From: Streptomyces armeniacus
GTDB lineage: Bacteria > Actinomycetota > Actinomycetes > Streptomycetales > Streptomycetaceae
Direction of reading: 5' to 3'
DNA length: 64,000 nucleotides
NCBI RefSeq assembly: GCF_003355155.1
Contig: NZ_CP031320.1
Coordinates: forward strand, 372,001 to 436,000
The notes beneath the pieces are model-generated. The model searched no databases. It was not told where the DNA came from and was given only the letters and a program-made list of their open reading frames with translations. Below, in pieces: positions 23,872-32,519 of the stretch. The number at the start of each line of letters is the position of its first letter. The first letter of the stretch is position 1. Position numbers and translations under genes: made by a program.

Positions 23872-25887
23872 TCACGGGGCGGCCGTCCCGTGGTGGGCTG
23901 ACGCGCCGGTCAGCGCGCGGGCGGCATACACCAGGAGCGTCAGCGTGACGGCCGCGCAGACCGCCGCCGGAACGGCGGACGGACCGAACTCCGCCACCGT
24001 CCGCCCCACCGGCTCCCCCACCACGTCCAGGCCTGGCAGCCGCGCGGCGGGCACGGAGCCCAGCGCGAACACCTCCAGCAGGCACGCGGTGGCCAGCCCG
24101 CCTGCGGCCGCCTCCGGGAACCCGTGCGCGGCCAGCAGCAACGCCACGAACAGCAGCACGCCCAGCGCCCCGGTCGCCGCCTGTGTCGCGGCGGCCGGGA
24201 GCCGCCCGTCGACCACGAGACCCGCGGCGGACTGCACGGCCAGCAGCAGCACCGTGAACACGGCGACCACACCGGCCAGCAGCGGCCGCACCCCCGCCGC
24301 GAACTCGGCGAGGCTGCGGCTCCGCGCCAGCCTCCGCCGGGCGCGTACGGCGAAGAACCGCGCGCACCAGACGGCGGGCGCCACGGCGCACGCGAGGGCG
24401 ATCGGCACGCACCGGCACGCGGCGGTGGGCTCCGCGTCGGTGAGGTCCGGGCCGCCCGCGAGCAGCGCGGTGAGCACCCAGTCGCCGTAGAGGGCGTAGC
24501 CGACCAGCGCGCAGAGGGAGAGCGCGGGCCAGACCGGGAGCGGCGGCTGCGGGGCGTCCGGGGGCGGCCCCGCGGCCCCGGTCTCGACGGAGCCGGCGGG
24601 CAGGGCGGCACCGCGCAGGCACGGGCGTACGGCGCACCACATCGCGGCGAGCGTCGCCACCGTGCCCAGCACCGCCACGCCCTGGCGGGCGGGTGCCGGG
24701 AGGTCCGGCAGCAGCGCCAGCGCGGCGAACGCGCCCGAGCACAGCACCCCGGGCAGCAGCGGCACGGCCACCCGGGCCGCGGTCAGCCGGAGCGCGGCGG
24801 CGAGGCGGTGGCGGAGGCGCTCCGCGCCGGGCTCAGGGCGCCCGGAACCCGGCGCGGACGGGCGTCTCTGCCCGCCGCGAGCGCCGGGTGCGCCCGGAAC
24901 TCCGCCCGGCCCGGCGCCCGTACGCCCCGTGCCGCCGCCGTCCGTGCTCTCCGCGCGGGGCACGCGCGCGTACAGCTCCTCGGCGAGCGAGAAAACGTCG
25001 CGGTGCCGGAAGCGCGTCGCCGTACGGTCGGTCACGCCGCGCGCCTCCAGGCCGGCGGCGATCTCCAGCGGGTCGACGGCCTGTTCGCACAGCTCGCGGT
25101 ACTGGTGCATGAGCGCGCGCACCGGGTCCGCGGAAGCGCGTACGCGCGGGGCGTGCCCCTGCCCGGCCGCGTGCCCGGCGGCGCCCGCGCGCGCCTCGTC
25201 CGCAGCGCCGGTGCCGGGCTCGGACGGGGCGCGGACGTCGGACTCAGACGGGGCGCCGGTGCCGGACTCGGGGGGCCGTACGGGTGTGTGTCCCGTCACG
25301 CCGGTCTGCTCCACGGCGGGCACCCCCGCGGCGTCGAACGCCGCCATGTCGTCGGCCCGGCCCGCCTCGGGCCAGACCACGCGCGGCGCGACGCCGTGCC
25401 GTTCGGGCCCCGGACCGCGCTCCGGCGCCTCCTCGGGCACACGGCCTGCCGCGCCTTCTCCGGGGGCGGCGCAGGGCCTGCCGTGCGTACGGTCCGCGGC
25501 GCCCGCGCGCGGAGCGGCGCCCTCCGGCACCGCGGCGGAGGAGGCGGCGGAAGGGGCGACCGCGGCGGGCTGTGCGCCCGTACGCCCCCGGTCCGCGCCC
25601 GTGACCGGTCCGGACGGCACCTCGGAGCCGTCGAGGAGGACCCACGAACGGGCGTCCCAGGCGCCCGGGTTCACGGGCGCCGCCGCGGCTCCCGGCCCCG
25701 GCGCCCCGGAACGGTCCTCGGCCGTGCCGGCGCCCGCGGGCCCGCCGCTCACCGTGTGCGTCCCGCCTGCTGCGCCCGTCGGGCCCGCCGCGCCGGCGTC
25801 TTCCGGGCCGCCCCCCACGGGCGGGCCAGAGGCCGGCGCGGCGGACTCGGCGGGCTGCGGTGGGGTGCCGGGTGAGTGGGGGGTCAC
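23872..25887 (-). CDS. multi-pass membrane protein with long disordered N-terminus
   Basis: This is a 671-residue protein. Residues 1-250 are a Pro/Gly/Ala/Glu-rich cytosolic region. A short conserved-looking segment follows (LMHQYRELCEQAVDPLEI ... RHRDVFSLAEELYARVP, about 270-330). About eight predicted membrane helices fill residues 370-665. No named family is recognised. Its GTG start overlaps the stop of the PelF-like glycosyltransferase by four bases (GTGA), so the two are translationally coupled and probably work together. It could be the exporter or a partner of the glycosyltransferase, as PelG is for PelF, but homology to PelG is not shown. Confidence 0.75.
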   Translation of the reverse strand: MTPHSPGTPPQPAESAAPASGPPVGGGPEDAGAAGPTGAAGGTHTVSGGPAGAGTAEDRSGAPGPGAAAAPVNPGAWDARSWVLLDGSEVPSGPVTGADRGRTGAQPAAVAPSAASSAAVPEGAAPRAGAADRTHGRPCAAPGEGAAGRVPEEAPERGPGPERHGVAPRVVWPEAGRADDMAAFDAAGVPAVEQTGVTGHTPVRPPESGTGAPSESDVRAPSEPGTGAADEARAGAAGHAAGQGHAPRVRASADPVRALMHQYRELCEQAVDPLEIAAGLEARGVTDRTATRFRHRDVFSLAEELYARVPRAESTDGGGTGRTGAGPGGVPGAPGARGGQRRPSAPGSGRPEPGAERLRHRLAAALRLTAARVAVPLLPGVLCSGAFAALALLPDLPAPARQGVAVLGTVATLAAMWCAVRPCLRGAALPAGSVETGAAGPPPDAPQPPLPVWPALSLCALVGYALYGDWVLTALLAGGPDLTDAEPTAACRCVPIALACAVAPAVWCARFFAVRARRRLARSRSLAEFAAGVRPLLAGVVAVFTVLLLAVQSAAGLVVDGRLPAAATQAATGALGVLLFVALLLAAHGFPEAAAGGLATACLLEVFALGSVPAARLPGLDVVGEPVGRTVAEFGPSAVPAAVCAAVTLTLLVYAARALTGASAHHGTAAP

Positions 25888-27854
25888 TTCGGGTCCTCCT
25901 TTCCGTGCCGGACGCCGACCCGCGGCGGCGCGGCGCCCCGTACGGCGTCGCCGCGCCCCGAACGGCGCGCCCAGCTGGGTGCGGTGCCGGGGCGGGGAGC
26001 GCCCGGCTGGGGTTCGGTGCGCGCGTTCGGCCGGTGGCCCCCGGCGGAGGGCCCCACCGCGCCGCCGGACTGGCCCGCCTGCGCGCGCGTGGTGCCCGCC
26101 CAGCGGCCGGGCACGTGGGCCTCCGCGGGGCGCGCGAACGGCAGGCGGCGGCGCGCGTCGCCGTCCTCGCCCGCCGTGCCGGCGCTCTCGCGCCGCACGG
26201 GGCAGTGCGACATCAGCTCGAGGTAGATGCCGCGGAAGGCCTCGATGTTCTGCTCGGCGGTGAAGAGTTCGAGCGCACGCGCGCGGGCCGCCGCCCCCAG
26301 GCGCGCGCGGCGCGCGGGGTCGCGCAGGAGCGCGACGCAGGCTTCCGCCAGCGCGCGCGGGTCCCGCTGCGGCACCACGAGGCCTGTGCCGCCGATGACC
26401 TCGCACACGGCGCCGGCGTCCGTCGAGACCGTGGCGCGGGCGCAGAACATCGCCTCCACCAGCGATACGGGGAAGCCCTCCACCACGCTCGACAGGACGA
26501 CGACTCCGGCCGAGGCGTACGCGTCCGCGAGCGTCGGCACCGCCGGGCTGCCGACCTCCTCGAAGGTGACCGGCGCCTCCTCGGACCGCGCGCCCCCGCC
26601 CGTACGCCCGGCCGCCGTACGCCCGCCCGCGCGCCCCGCCGCCCGGCCGGGACGCCCGTCGGCGACGCCGTCCGGGAAGAGCTGCGCGGCCAGTTCGCGA
26701 CAGTGCGCCGCGTAGTCGTCGGCGGCGGGATCGCGGGCGCCCGGTGTCTCCACGATCCGCAGCCGCGCGCGCGGCACCGCCTTGCGGACCTCGGCGAACG
26801 CGTGCAGCAGCGCGACGAGGTCCTTCGCCGGCGCGATCCGCCCCACCCACACCAGGACGGTCCCGCCGCCGCTGCCGCCGCGCGGCGCCGCCTCCGCCGT
26901 CTCCTCGACGACCGCCGCGAACGGCGCCGCGTCCATGCCGGGGTAGACCGTGCGCAGCCGCTCGCGGCGCGCTCCGCACCGCTCCTGCCAGCGCCGGGCG
27001 TGCGCGTTGCCGGGGGTGATCAGCTGCGCCTGCGCGTACGTCTCGCGGGCCAGCCGCCCCTGGAACGACGCCAGCAGCGCGCGTACGGGCGCCCCCGCCG
27101 CGGCCGGTGCGACGGCGTCCGCGGCGCTGGCGAGGTAGTGCTCGCGCAGCCGCACGCCGTACTCGGTGACGAGCAGCGGAGTGCCGTACGAGCGGGCCGC
27201 GAGCAGTCCGGCGAGCGCGGCCGTGCCGCCGCCCACCGCGTGGCACAGGTCGGCGGCGGCGAGGCCGCTGTCGCCGTCGGCCTCGCCGTACCAGTCCAGC
27301 GACAGGGGGCGCAGCGCGCGCTCCAGCCGGTCCACGACGGCGAGCAGGTCGGGGACCTTCGCGGACTGGGCGGCGCGCAGCGCGCCGGGGGCGCGGCAGG
27401 CGGACTCCAGGATGCGGACGGCGAGTTCGGAGCGGAGCGCGGCGGGGAGGCCGCGGTGCTGCCGGGCGAGGTCGGCGAGACCGTACAGCCCGGAGGCGAA
27501 ACGGTCCGCCAGGGCCGTCGAACCGTCGTCCGGATCGGCCGAGCAGACGGCGTCGGCCAGCTCCTTGAAGTGGCCCTCGAACCGGCGCCGTTCGCGCCGC
27601 CCGTGCACGCCGCGCCCGCCGCCCTTGGCCGGCGTCTCCGCCGCGGGGGCGCCGCCCCACAGGGGCGCGATGGACACGCGCGCGACGTTGCGCGGCAGAT
27701 CGCACCACCCGGCCTCTTCCTGGCGGGCGCTGCGGGTCAGCGCGTAGATCTCGAACTCGTGGCTGTCCAGCCCCCGCAGCAGCCGGTCGCACCACAGCAC
27801 CGACTCACCGCGCGCAGACGGGTAACCACCCTCCGTAAGCAGTGCAACGCGCAC
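25884..27854 (-). CDS. PelF-like GT4 glycosyltransferase with DUF3492 domain
   Basis: This is a 656-residue protein. The N-terminal DUF3492 signature is clear (ALLTEGGYPSARGE at 4-17, then FEIYAL), as is the GT-B donor half (VWVGRIAPAKD near 330). The E-x7-E type motif VEGFPVSLVEAMFC lies near 465-478. The final 130 residues are a low-complexity tail. DUF3492 plus GT4 is the architecture of PelF, which polymerises GalNAc/GlcNAc-type polysaccharide from UDP sugars. GTG at 27854 has GGGGGT upstream. An insert of Gly/Arg/Ala repeats near residue 410 is unusual. It is coupled to the membrane protein gene. Confidence 0.88.
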   Translation of the reverse strand: MRVALLTEGGYPSARGESVLWCDRLLRGLDSHEFEIYALTRSARQEEAGWCDLPRNVARVSIAPLWGGAPAAETPAKGGGRGVHGRRERRRFEGHFKELADAVCSADPDDGSTALADRFASGLYGLADLARQHRGLPAALRSELAVRILESACRAPGALRAAQSAKVPDLLAVVDRLERALRPLSLDWYGEADGDSGLAAADLCHAVGGGTAALAGLLAARSYGTPLLVTEYGVRLREHYLASAADAVAPAAAGAPVRALLASFQGRLARETYAQAQLITPGNAHARRWQERCGARRERLRTVYPGMDAAPFAAVVEETAEAAPRGGSGGGTVLVWVGRIAPAKDLVALLHAFAEVRKAVPRARLRIVETPGARDPAADDYAAHCRELAAQLFPDGVADGRPGRAAGRAGGRTAAGRTGGGARSEEAPVTFEEVGSPAVPTLADAYASAGVVVLSSVVEGFPVSLVEAMFCARATVSTDAGAVCEVIGGTGLVVPQRDPRALAEACVALLRDPARRARLGAAARARALELFTAEQNIEAFRGIYLELMSHCPVRRESAGTAGEDGDARRRLPFARPAEAHVPGRWAGTTRAQAGQSGGAVGPSAGGHRPNARTEPQPGAPRPGTAPSWARRSGRGDAVRGAAPPRVGVRHGKEDPK

Positions 27855-27885
27855 GGGCGCACCCCCGGTCCGTCGTCTCCATGGG

Positions 27886-27908
27886 CCACTGTCGGTTGTC
27901 CGCAGTGG
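27886..27908. promoter_or_regulatory. dyad upstream of the glycosyltransferase gene
   Basis: CCACTG (27886-27891) and CAGTGG (27903-27908) are inverted with an 11-base spacer, 32 bases ahead of the GTG start. The word CGGTTGTCCG occurs here and again near 27952. The rest of 27855-28130 shows no gene; a short CCGCAC/GTGCGG hairpin at 28066-28079 may end the DUF3152 transcript. Confidence 0.35.
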
Positions 27909-28130
27909 TGTGATGCGACTGACCGTATGCGCGTGGCCCCCGACCGTGATGGACGGTTGTCCGTCGCACCACCGGAAGGGGTGAACAGCCGTGACTTTCC
28001 CTGCGGTTACGCGTTCCGGGCGGCTAGGCGTACGGACACGCGGCGCGCGTGCGTCCGGCGCCCGCCCGCACGGGTGCGGCCGTACGGGTGACCGCGCCGC
28101 ACGGCACGGTGCCCGGCACGCCCGCCGCGA

Positions 28131-29741
28131 CTATCCCCGCGGGTGCGGCCACGGGTTGGGGCGGCAGGTCTCGCCGTCCGTCGTCAGGGACTTCGTCTGC
28201 TGCATCATCACGGGCGCCAGCTTGCCCTGCTTGTCGCAGCCCAGGTGGTCGCGGCCGAGCCGGTGGCCGACCTCGTGGTTGATGAGCATCTGCCGGTACT
28301 CCGCGATCAGCTCGTCCCCGAAGGTCTTCGAGCCGCGCGCCCAGCGCCACGCGTTGATCATGATCCGCTCGGTGGCGGCGGAGTCGCAGGAGACGTTCTG
28401 GTCCCGGGTGTCCAGGCCGGACTTGGCGCACCACTCGGCGGTCGTGCCGGGGCTGGCCAAGGTGATGACGAAGTCGGCGTCGCCGGACGACACCCGCTCG
28501 AAGCTGCGGGCGTCGTCGTGCGCCCAGCTGCGCTCGTCGTTCAGGGTGGTGTGCACTGCCTGTGCGAACAGCTCGGCGTCGAGCGGGAGTTCCTTCTCCA
28601 CGTCGACGCGGTAGCGCATGACCTCGCCGCCCTCGGCGCCCTTCTGCCGGCCCGGGACCGCCGCGAAGCTTCCGGGGCCCTTGAGCTTGGGGTCCAGCGG
28701 CACGACCGCGGCCATCTTGTCCTCGTACGTACGCGGTGCGGCGGGTTTCGACGGGCGCTCCGCCGGGTCGTCCGGGCGGTCGTCCGAGCGCGAGGCGTCC
28801 TCGTCCGAGCCGCGGTCCACCCCGGTGCTCGCGGCGCGCGTGTCCCGGCCGGGGTCGCCTCCGATGACCTGCCCGGCGATCACGACGGCCAGCACGGTGG
28901 TGACGGCGGCGGCCGCCGCCCCGGTGAGGGTGCGCGTACGGCCGCCCTTCTCCTCCCCCGGGCCGATGGGCGCGAGCGGCGCGTACGGCTCGTCGCGGTC
29001 GGGCGGCGCCTGGCCGCCGCGCACGGGTCCGGACGGCGGACGCTCGTCCAGCGGGTGTACGGCGCGCTCGTCGCCGTGTTCGGACGGCGCGTGCCGCTGC
29101 TCGCGCCGTTGTCCCGGTATGCGCGGCTCGGGGGCGCCCGCGGCGAAGACGTCGTCCGAGGTGTCGTCGAAGGCGTCCAGATATTCCTGCCGGGGACCGG
29201 ACGGCGGCCCCTGCCCCGGCGCCGGCCCCACCCGCGGGAGGCCGCCGGTCGGCGGGCCCTGGCCCGCGCCGTTCGCGCCCCAGCCGCCGCCCGGTTCGCG
29301 GTGCTGGGGGTGTCCGCCGCGGGCGGGCGATACACCCGGTACGCCGCCGGGCGGTGTGCCGGGTCCCGGGCCGCCGAAGAGGTTCGAGCCGTGCGCGGGC
29401 GTCCCCGGGCCTTCGGCCGGCGGCCCGCCCCGGCTGCCGCCCGGACCCGCGCCGGGCCCCGTCCGCCTGCCGCCCGGGCCGGGCCCGTACGCCTGCCCCG
29501 GCCCGTACGGACCGCCGTGCGCGCCCCCGTACGGCGCACCGCCGTACGTCGCGCCCCGCGGCGACCCTCCGCGTCCCGGCGGCTGCGGCGCGCCCGGGGG
29601 GCGCTGGGCCCCGGACGGGCGCTGCGCGCCCGCCGGTCCCGCGCCGGGCGCGCGCGGCGCCCCGTCGGCGCCGGCGGCGCCCTCCGTAGTGTCGGAGCTC
29701 GCGGAGCTCCCACCGCGCCGCTTGCGGCTGTGGCGTCCCAC
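28131..29741 (-). CDS. DUF3152 membrane-anchored protein with metzincin motif
   Basis: This is a 536-residue protein. Residues 1-270 are Gly/Pro-rich and disordered, one membrane helix follows (TLTGAAAAAVTTVLAVVIAGQVI), then an extracellular DUF3152 domain. That domain holds HEVGHRLGRDH near residue 486, an exact HExxHxxGxxH zinc motif, followed by PVMMQQ, which looks like the metzincin Met-turn. So it is probably an exported zinc protease. Substrate unknown. The GTG start shares one base with the stop of the upstream hydrolase (TAGTG), so they are coupled. The mycobacterial block has a DUF3152 gene at the same place. Confidence 0.88.
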   Translation of the reverse strand: MGRHSRKRRGGSSASSDTTEGAAGADGAPRAPGAGPAGAQRPSGAQRPPGAPQPPGRGGSPRGATYGGAPYGGAHGGPYGPGQAYGPGPGGRRTGPGAGPGGSRGGPPAEGPGTPAHGSNLFGGPGPGTPPGGVPGVSPARGGHPQHREPGGGWGANGAGQGPPTGGLPRVGPAPGQGPPSGPRQEYLDAFDDTSDDVFAAGAPEPRIPGQRREQRHAPSEHGDERAVHPLDERPPSGPVRGGQAPPDRDEPYAPLAPIGPGEEKGGRTRTLTGAAAAAVTTVLAVVIAGQVIGGDPGRDTRAASTGVDRGSDEDASRSDDRPDDPAERPSKPAAPRTYEDKMAAVVPLDPKLKGPGSFAAVPGRQKGAEGGEVMRYRVDVEKELPLDAELFAQAVHTTLNDERSWAHDDARSFERVSSGDADFVITLASPGTTAEWCAKSGLDTRDQNVSCDSAATERIMINAWRWARGSKTFGDELIAEYRQMLINHEVGHRLGRDHLGCDKQGKLAPVMMQQTKSLTTDGETCRPNPWPHPRG

Positions 29742-30748
29742 TAGGCACCCCTCATCAGGGTCTCGGATGTCATGGCGGTCCGGTCCGGTCTGCGGCCGGC
29801 CTCAGCGAGCAGCTCGCGGAAGGCGCCCGCGACCACCTCCGGATACTCCATCATCGCCACGTGCCCCGCCTCCGGCAGGGTCAGCAGCCGCGAGTCGCGG
29901 AACGCCGCCTTCGCCCGCCGGGCCATACGGAAGGACACCAGCAGGTCCCGTCCCCCGTACACGAGCTGCGTCGGCGCGAGCACCCGTTCCGCCTGCCGCC
30001 ACAGCGAGTGCTGGCCGCCCAGGGTGTACGCGTTGACGATGCCGCGTGCGGAGCCGGCCAGCGAGTCCCAGAAGTACGGGAGCGTGAGCCGCCGTTCGTA
30101 CTCCTCGACCGCCGCGCGGAAGCCCTGGGGCGAGACGCGTCCGGGGTCGCCGTAGCAGAGCGCCAGCACCTCGCGGGTGCGGCGCTCCGCCGTCCAGTCC
30201 CGGGTGAGGCGGCCGAACAGCGGGGCGATTCCGGGGAACGCGAGCAGCGCGGTGGGCAGCGCGGTGCGCTGCGGACGCAGCTCGGGCAGGGCGGGCGAGA
30301 CGAGGGTGAGCGTGCGCACGAGGTCGGGCCGTACGGCGGCGACCCGGGTGGAGACGGCGCCGCCCATCGAGTTCCCCAGGAGGTGCACGGGGCCGCGGCC
30401 GGCGGCGTCCAGATACCGGATGACGGCCCGGGCGTGCCCGGTCACGGAGTAGTCCCCGTCGTCCGGCGGCGGTGAGTGGCCGAAGCCGGGCAGGTCGACG
30501 GCCTCGCCGTCGACGGTCTCGTCGAGCAGCTCCATCAGGGCGGACCAGTTCTGGGAGGAGCCGCCGAGTCCGTGTACGTACAGCGCGGGCGGCAGTCCGT
30601 CCCGCCTGGCGGCGCGTGCGCGGACGTTGAGGGTGAGGCCGGTCAGCCGCACGCTGCGCGGCGTTTCACCGTCGCCGACACGGGGACTGGTGGGAGGCAC
30701 CGCGTGGGGCGTCCCGGCCCGGATACCGGGCTGCTCGGTCGACGACAT
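29741..30748 (-). CDS. alpha/beta hydrolase
   Basis: This 335-residue enzyme has the fold markers VHGLGGSSQNW near 57-67, nucleophile GNSMGGA near 128-134, acid GGRDLLVS near 267-274 and histidine AGHVAMM near 297. The catalytic triad is complete. Substrate unknown; ester or lipid hydrolysis is the default. No ribosome site precedes ATG 30748, but a TAACAT -10 ends six bases upstream, pointing to a leaderless message. It is coupled to the DUF3152 gene. Confidence 0.85.
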   Translation of the reverse strand: MSSTEQPGIRAGTPHAVPPTSPRVGDGETPRSVRLTGLTLNVRARAARRDGLPPALYVHGLGGSSQNWSALMELLDETVDGEAVDLPGFGHSPPPDDGDYSVTGHARAVIRYLDAAGRGPVHLLGNSMGGAVSTRVAAVRPDLVRTLTLVSPALPELRPQRTALPTALLAFPGIAPLFGRLTRDWTAERRTREVLALCYGDPGRVSPQGFRAAVEEYERRLTLPYFWDSLAGSARGIVNAYTLGGQHSLWRQAERVLAPTQLVYGGRDLLVSFRMARRAKAAFRDSRLLTLPEAGHVAMMEYPEVVAGAFRELLAEAGRRPDRTAMTSETLMRGA

Positions 30749-30754
30749 GGGGCA

Positions 30755-30760
30755 ATGTTA
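30755..30760 (-). promoter_or_regulatory. -10 element of a leaderless promoter
   Basis: TAACAT on the minus strand lies six bases from the ATG at 30748. TGAGCC with a 17-base spacer is a weak -35. The geometry places the RNA start at the ATG. Confidence 0.5.
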
Positions 30761-30884
30761 CGAGACGATCACGTACGGGCTCACGTGTTCGCCGTCACAG
30801 AGCGGGAAATCGTCGCGCTAGCGGTCCACGGGAGTCGCTCGTACGCTCGAATGAAGGGCTTCGGCCCAGGAAAGGGGAGTCAAC

Positions 30885-31109
30885 ATGACTGTTGACCCGA
30901 CCGACCCCGACACGTTTGAGGACACCTATGAGGACGAACCGGACGAGACCCGGTTCGAAGCACCCGAAGAGGACGCTGCCGAGCAGCACGCGGAGCTGCT
31001 CCAGCAGCGGGATGTGCCCATCACCGACCGCGGACCGGACGAGGCGGACCCCGCGGACGCGGCCGAGCAGTCGCGGGTGGTGGAGGTAAACGAGGACGAA
31101 TACCGCTAA
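30885..31109 (+). CDS. small acidic protein
   Basis: This is a 74-residue, strongly acidic protein (many Asp and Glu, ending VVEVNEDEYR) with no membrane segment and no known domain. ATG at 30885 follows a good GGGGAG. It is divergent from the alpha/beta hydrolase gene. Function unknown; it looks like a conserved streptomycete hypothetical. Confidence 0.75.
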   Translation: MTVDPTDPDTFEDTYEDEPDETRFEAPEEDAAEQHAELLQQRDVPITDRGPDEADPADAAEQSRVVEVNEDEYR

Positions 31110-31267
31110 AGCACACCGGGTCGGTCCATGAGTCTGTCCAGCCGGTGAAATTCTCGGCCCGCGGCACCCGCTCCGCTGTTACCCAAAAGTACGATGGCGG
31201 CTCGGCGCGGACCGCGCGCAGGACAAACGTCCCCTGGCTCGGCCGGGGAGGTACCAGGGAGGCGAGC

Positions 31268-31894
31268 GTGACAGCGATCGAGCAGACAGCAGAGGCGCGC
31301 CCACGCGGCACGCGCCTGCCGCGCAGGGCCCGACGCAACCAGCTTCTGGGCGCTGCCCAGGAAGTCTTCGTCGCGCAGGGCTACCACGCAGCGGCCATGG
31401 ACGACATCGCCGACCGCGCCGGCGTCAGCAAGCCGGTGCTGTACCAGCACTTCCCGGGCAAGCTCGAGCTCTATCTCGCGCTGCTCGACCAGCACTGCGA
31501 GGCGCTGCTGCAGGCGGTGCGCGCGGCGCTCGCGTCGACCACGGACAACAAGCAGCGCGTCGGCGCCACCATGGACGCGTACTTCGCGTACGTCGAGGAC
31601 GAGGGCGGCGCGTTCCGGCTCGTCTTCGAGTCCGACCTGACGAACGAGCCCGCCGTCCGCGACCGCGTCGACAAGGTGAGCCTGGACTGCGCGAAGGCCG
31701 TCAGCGAGGTCATCAGCGAGGACACCAAGCTGCCGCCCGAGCAGTCGATGCTGCTGGCCGTCGGCCTGTGCGGAATGGCGCAGATCACCGCCCGGTACTG
31801 GCTGGGCGCCGGCCAGCGCATCCCGCGCGACGCCGCGGCGAAGCTGATCTCGTCCCTGTCCTGGCGGGGCATCGCGGGGTTCCCGCTGCAGTGA
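31268..31894 (+). CDS. TetR-family regulator
   Basis: This is a 208-residue repressor-type protein. The N-terminal helix-turn-helix is typical: RRNQLLGAAQEVFVAQGYHAAAMDDIA, then GVSKPVLYQHFPGKLELY. The ligand domain is all-helical. GTG at 31268 with GGGAGG upstream is the start; an upstream ATG at 31145 is less likely. In mycobacteria a TetR gene also precedes the DUF3107 gene, so this is the block's own regulator. Ligand unknown. No clear operator dyad was found upstream. Confidence 0.9.
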   Translation: MTAIEQTAEARPRGTRLPRRARRNQLLGAAQEVFVAQGYHAAAMDDIADRAGVSKPVLYQHFPGKLELYLALLDQHCEALLQAVRAALASTTDNKQRVGATMDAYFAYVEDEGGAFRLVFESDLTNEPAVRDRVDKVSLDCAKAVSEVISEDTKLPPEQSMLLAVGLCGMAQITARYWLGAGQRIPRDAAAKLISSLSWRGIAGFPLQ

Positions 31895-31923
31895 TCCGCT
31901 GCGCTGCCCGCGGCTGACCGGAC

Positions 31924-31967
31924 GAGGATCGGACGCGGACCGAACGCGGACCGAACGCGGGCCGGAC
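31924..31967. repeat. 11-bp tandem repeat, four copies
   Basis: The units start at 31924, 31935, 31946 and 31957, with the middle two identical (GCGGACCGAAC). The period is close to one helical turn. They lie just after the TetR gene, about 165 bases before the DUF3107 gene. Confidence 0.8.
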
Positions 31968-32130
31968 GCCCCCGTCGTACCGGAGCGTGCTCCCGTACGC
32001 CCCGCACCCGGCGCCGTGTTCGCTGATGGCATGCGGCCTCGTGCGTCCCGGCACTCCGCCGGCGGGCTAACCTGTGCTGCGTACCGCGCGGCTGACCGCG
32101 CACCCAACTGACCGTCGGAGGGACATAGCC

Positions 32131-32358
32131 GTGGAGGTCAAGATCGGCGTGCAGCACGCGCCCCGCGAAATCGTCATCGAGAGCGGGCAGACCGCCGATG
32201 AGGTCCGGAGCGCGGTGGAGGCGGCGCTCGCCAAGAACGGCACTCTGCTCTGCCTGGAGGACGAGCACGGGCGTAAGGTCCTGGTTCCGTCCGACCGCGT
32301 GGCGTACGTCGAGATCGGCGAGCAGTCCGGCCGCAAGGTGGGCTTCGGCGCCATCTGA
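32131..32358 (+). CDS. DUF3107 protein
   Basis: This 75-residue small cytosolic protein matches the actinobacterial DUF3107 family (MEVKIGVQHAPREI start, SDRVAYVEIGE near 54-64, VGFGAI end). GTG at 32131 follows a strong GGAGG. Function unknown. A TAACCT at 32068-32073 may be its -10. The TetR and DEAD-box neighbours match the mycobacterial order. Confidence 0.88.
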   Translation: MEVKIGVQHAPREIVIESGQTADEVRSAVEAALAKNGTLLCLEDEHGRKVLVPSDRVAYVEIGEQSGRKVGFGAI

Positions 32359-32362
32359 CCGG

Positions 32363-32385
32363 GCGCCTGCGCCTGCCGCAGGTGC
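32363..32385. terminator. hairpin after the DUF3107 gene
   Basis: CCTGCG (32366-32371) and CGCAGG (32377-32382), extended by three more pairs including a G-T, make a 9-bp stem with a 5-base loop starting four bases after the stop codon. Confidence 0.55.
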
Positions 32386-32408
32386 CCCGCCGCAGACGAC
32401 GGCGGCTG

Positions 32409-32444
32409 CGGTGAACTCCCGGGAACGACCCCGAGAATTCACCG
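32409..32444. promoter_or_regulatory. dyad ahead of the small membrane protein gene
   Basis: CGGTGAA (32409-32415) and TTCACCG (32438-32444) are perfect inverted arms, with further CTC/GAG pairing inside. It is 75 bases upstream of the next start and could be an operator or the base of a hairpin. Confidence 0.4.
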
Positions 32445-32519
32445 TGGCCGCCGTTTCGCGTTCCCCCCTCCCGGGGAAGTACGGGATCGACCGAACGTCA
32501 TCACCCCTCGGGAGGTCCC

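Noticed and set aside
23872..27795. A 1307-codon frame covering both the membrane protein and the glycosyltransferase region
   Set aside because: Its first half is the wrong frame of the glycosyltransferase gene; the membrane protein starts at the GTGA overlap at 25887.
27991..28614. A plus-strand gene starting GTG 27991 with a fair ribosome site
   Set aside because: It soon runs antisense through the well-supported DUF3152 gene and shows no domain.
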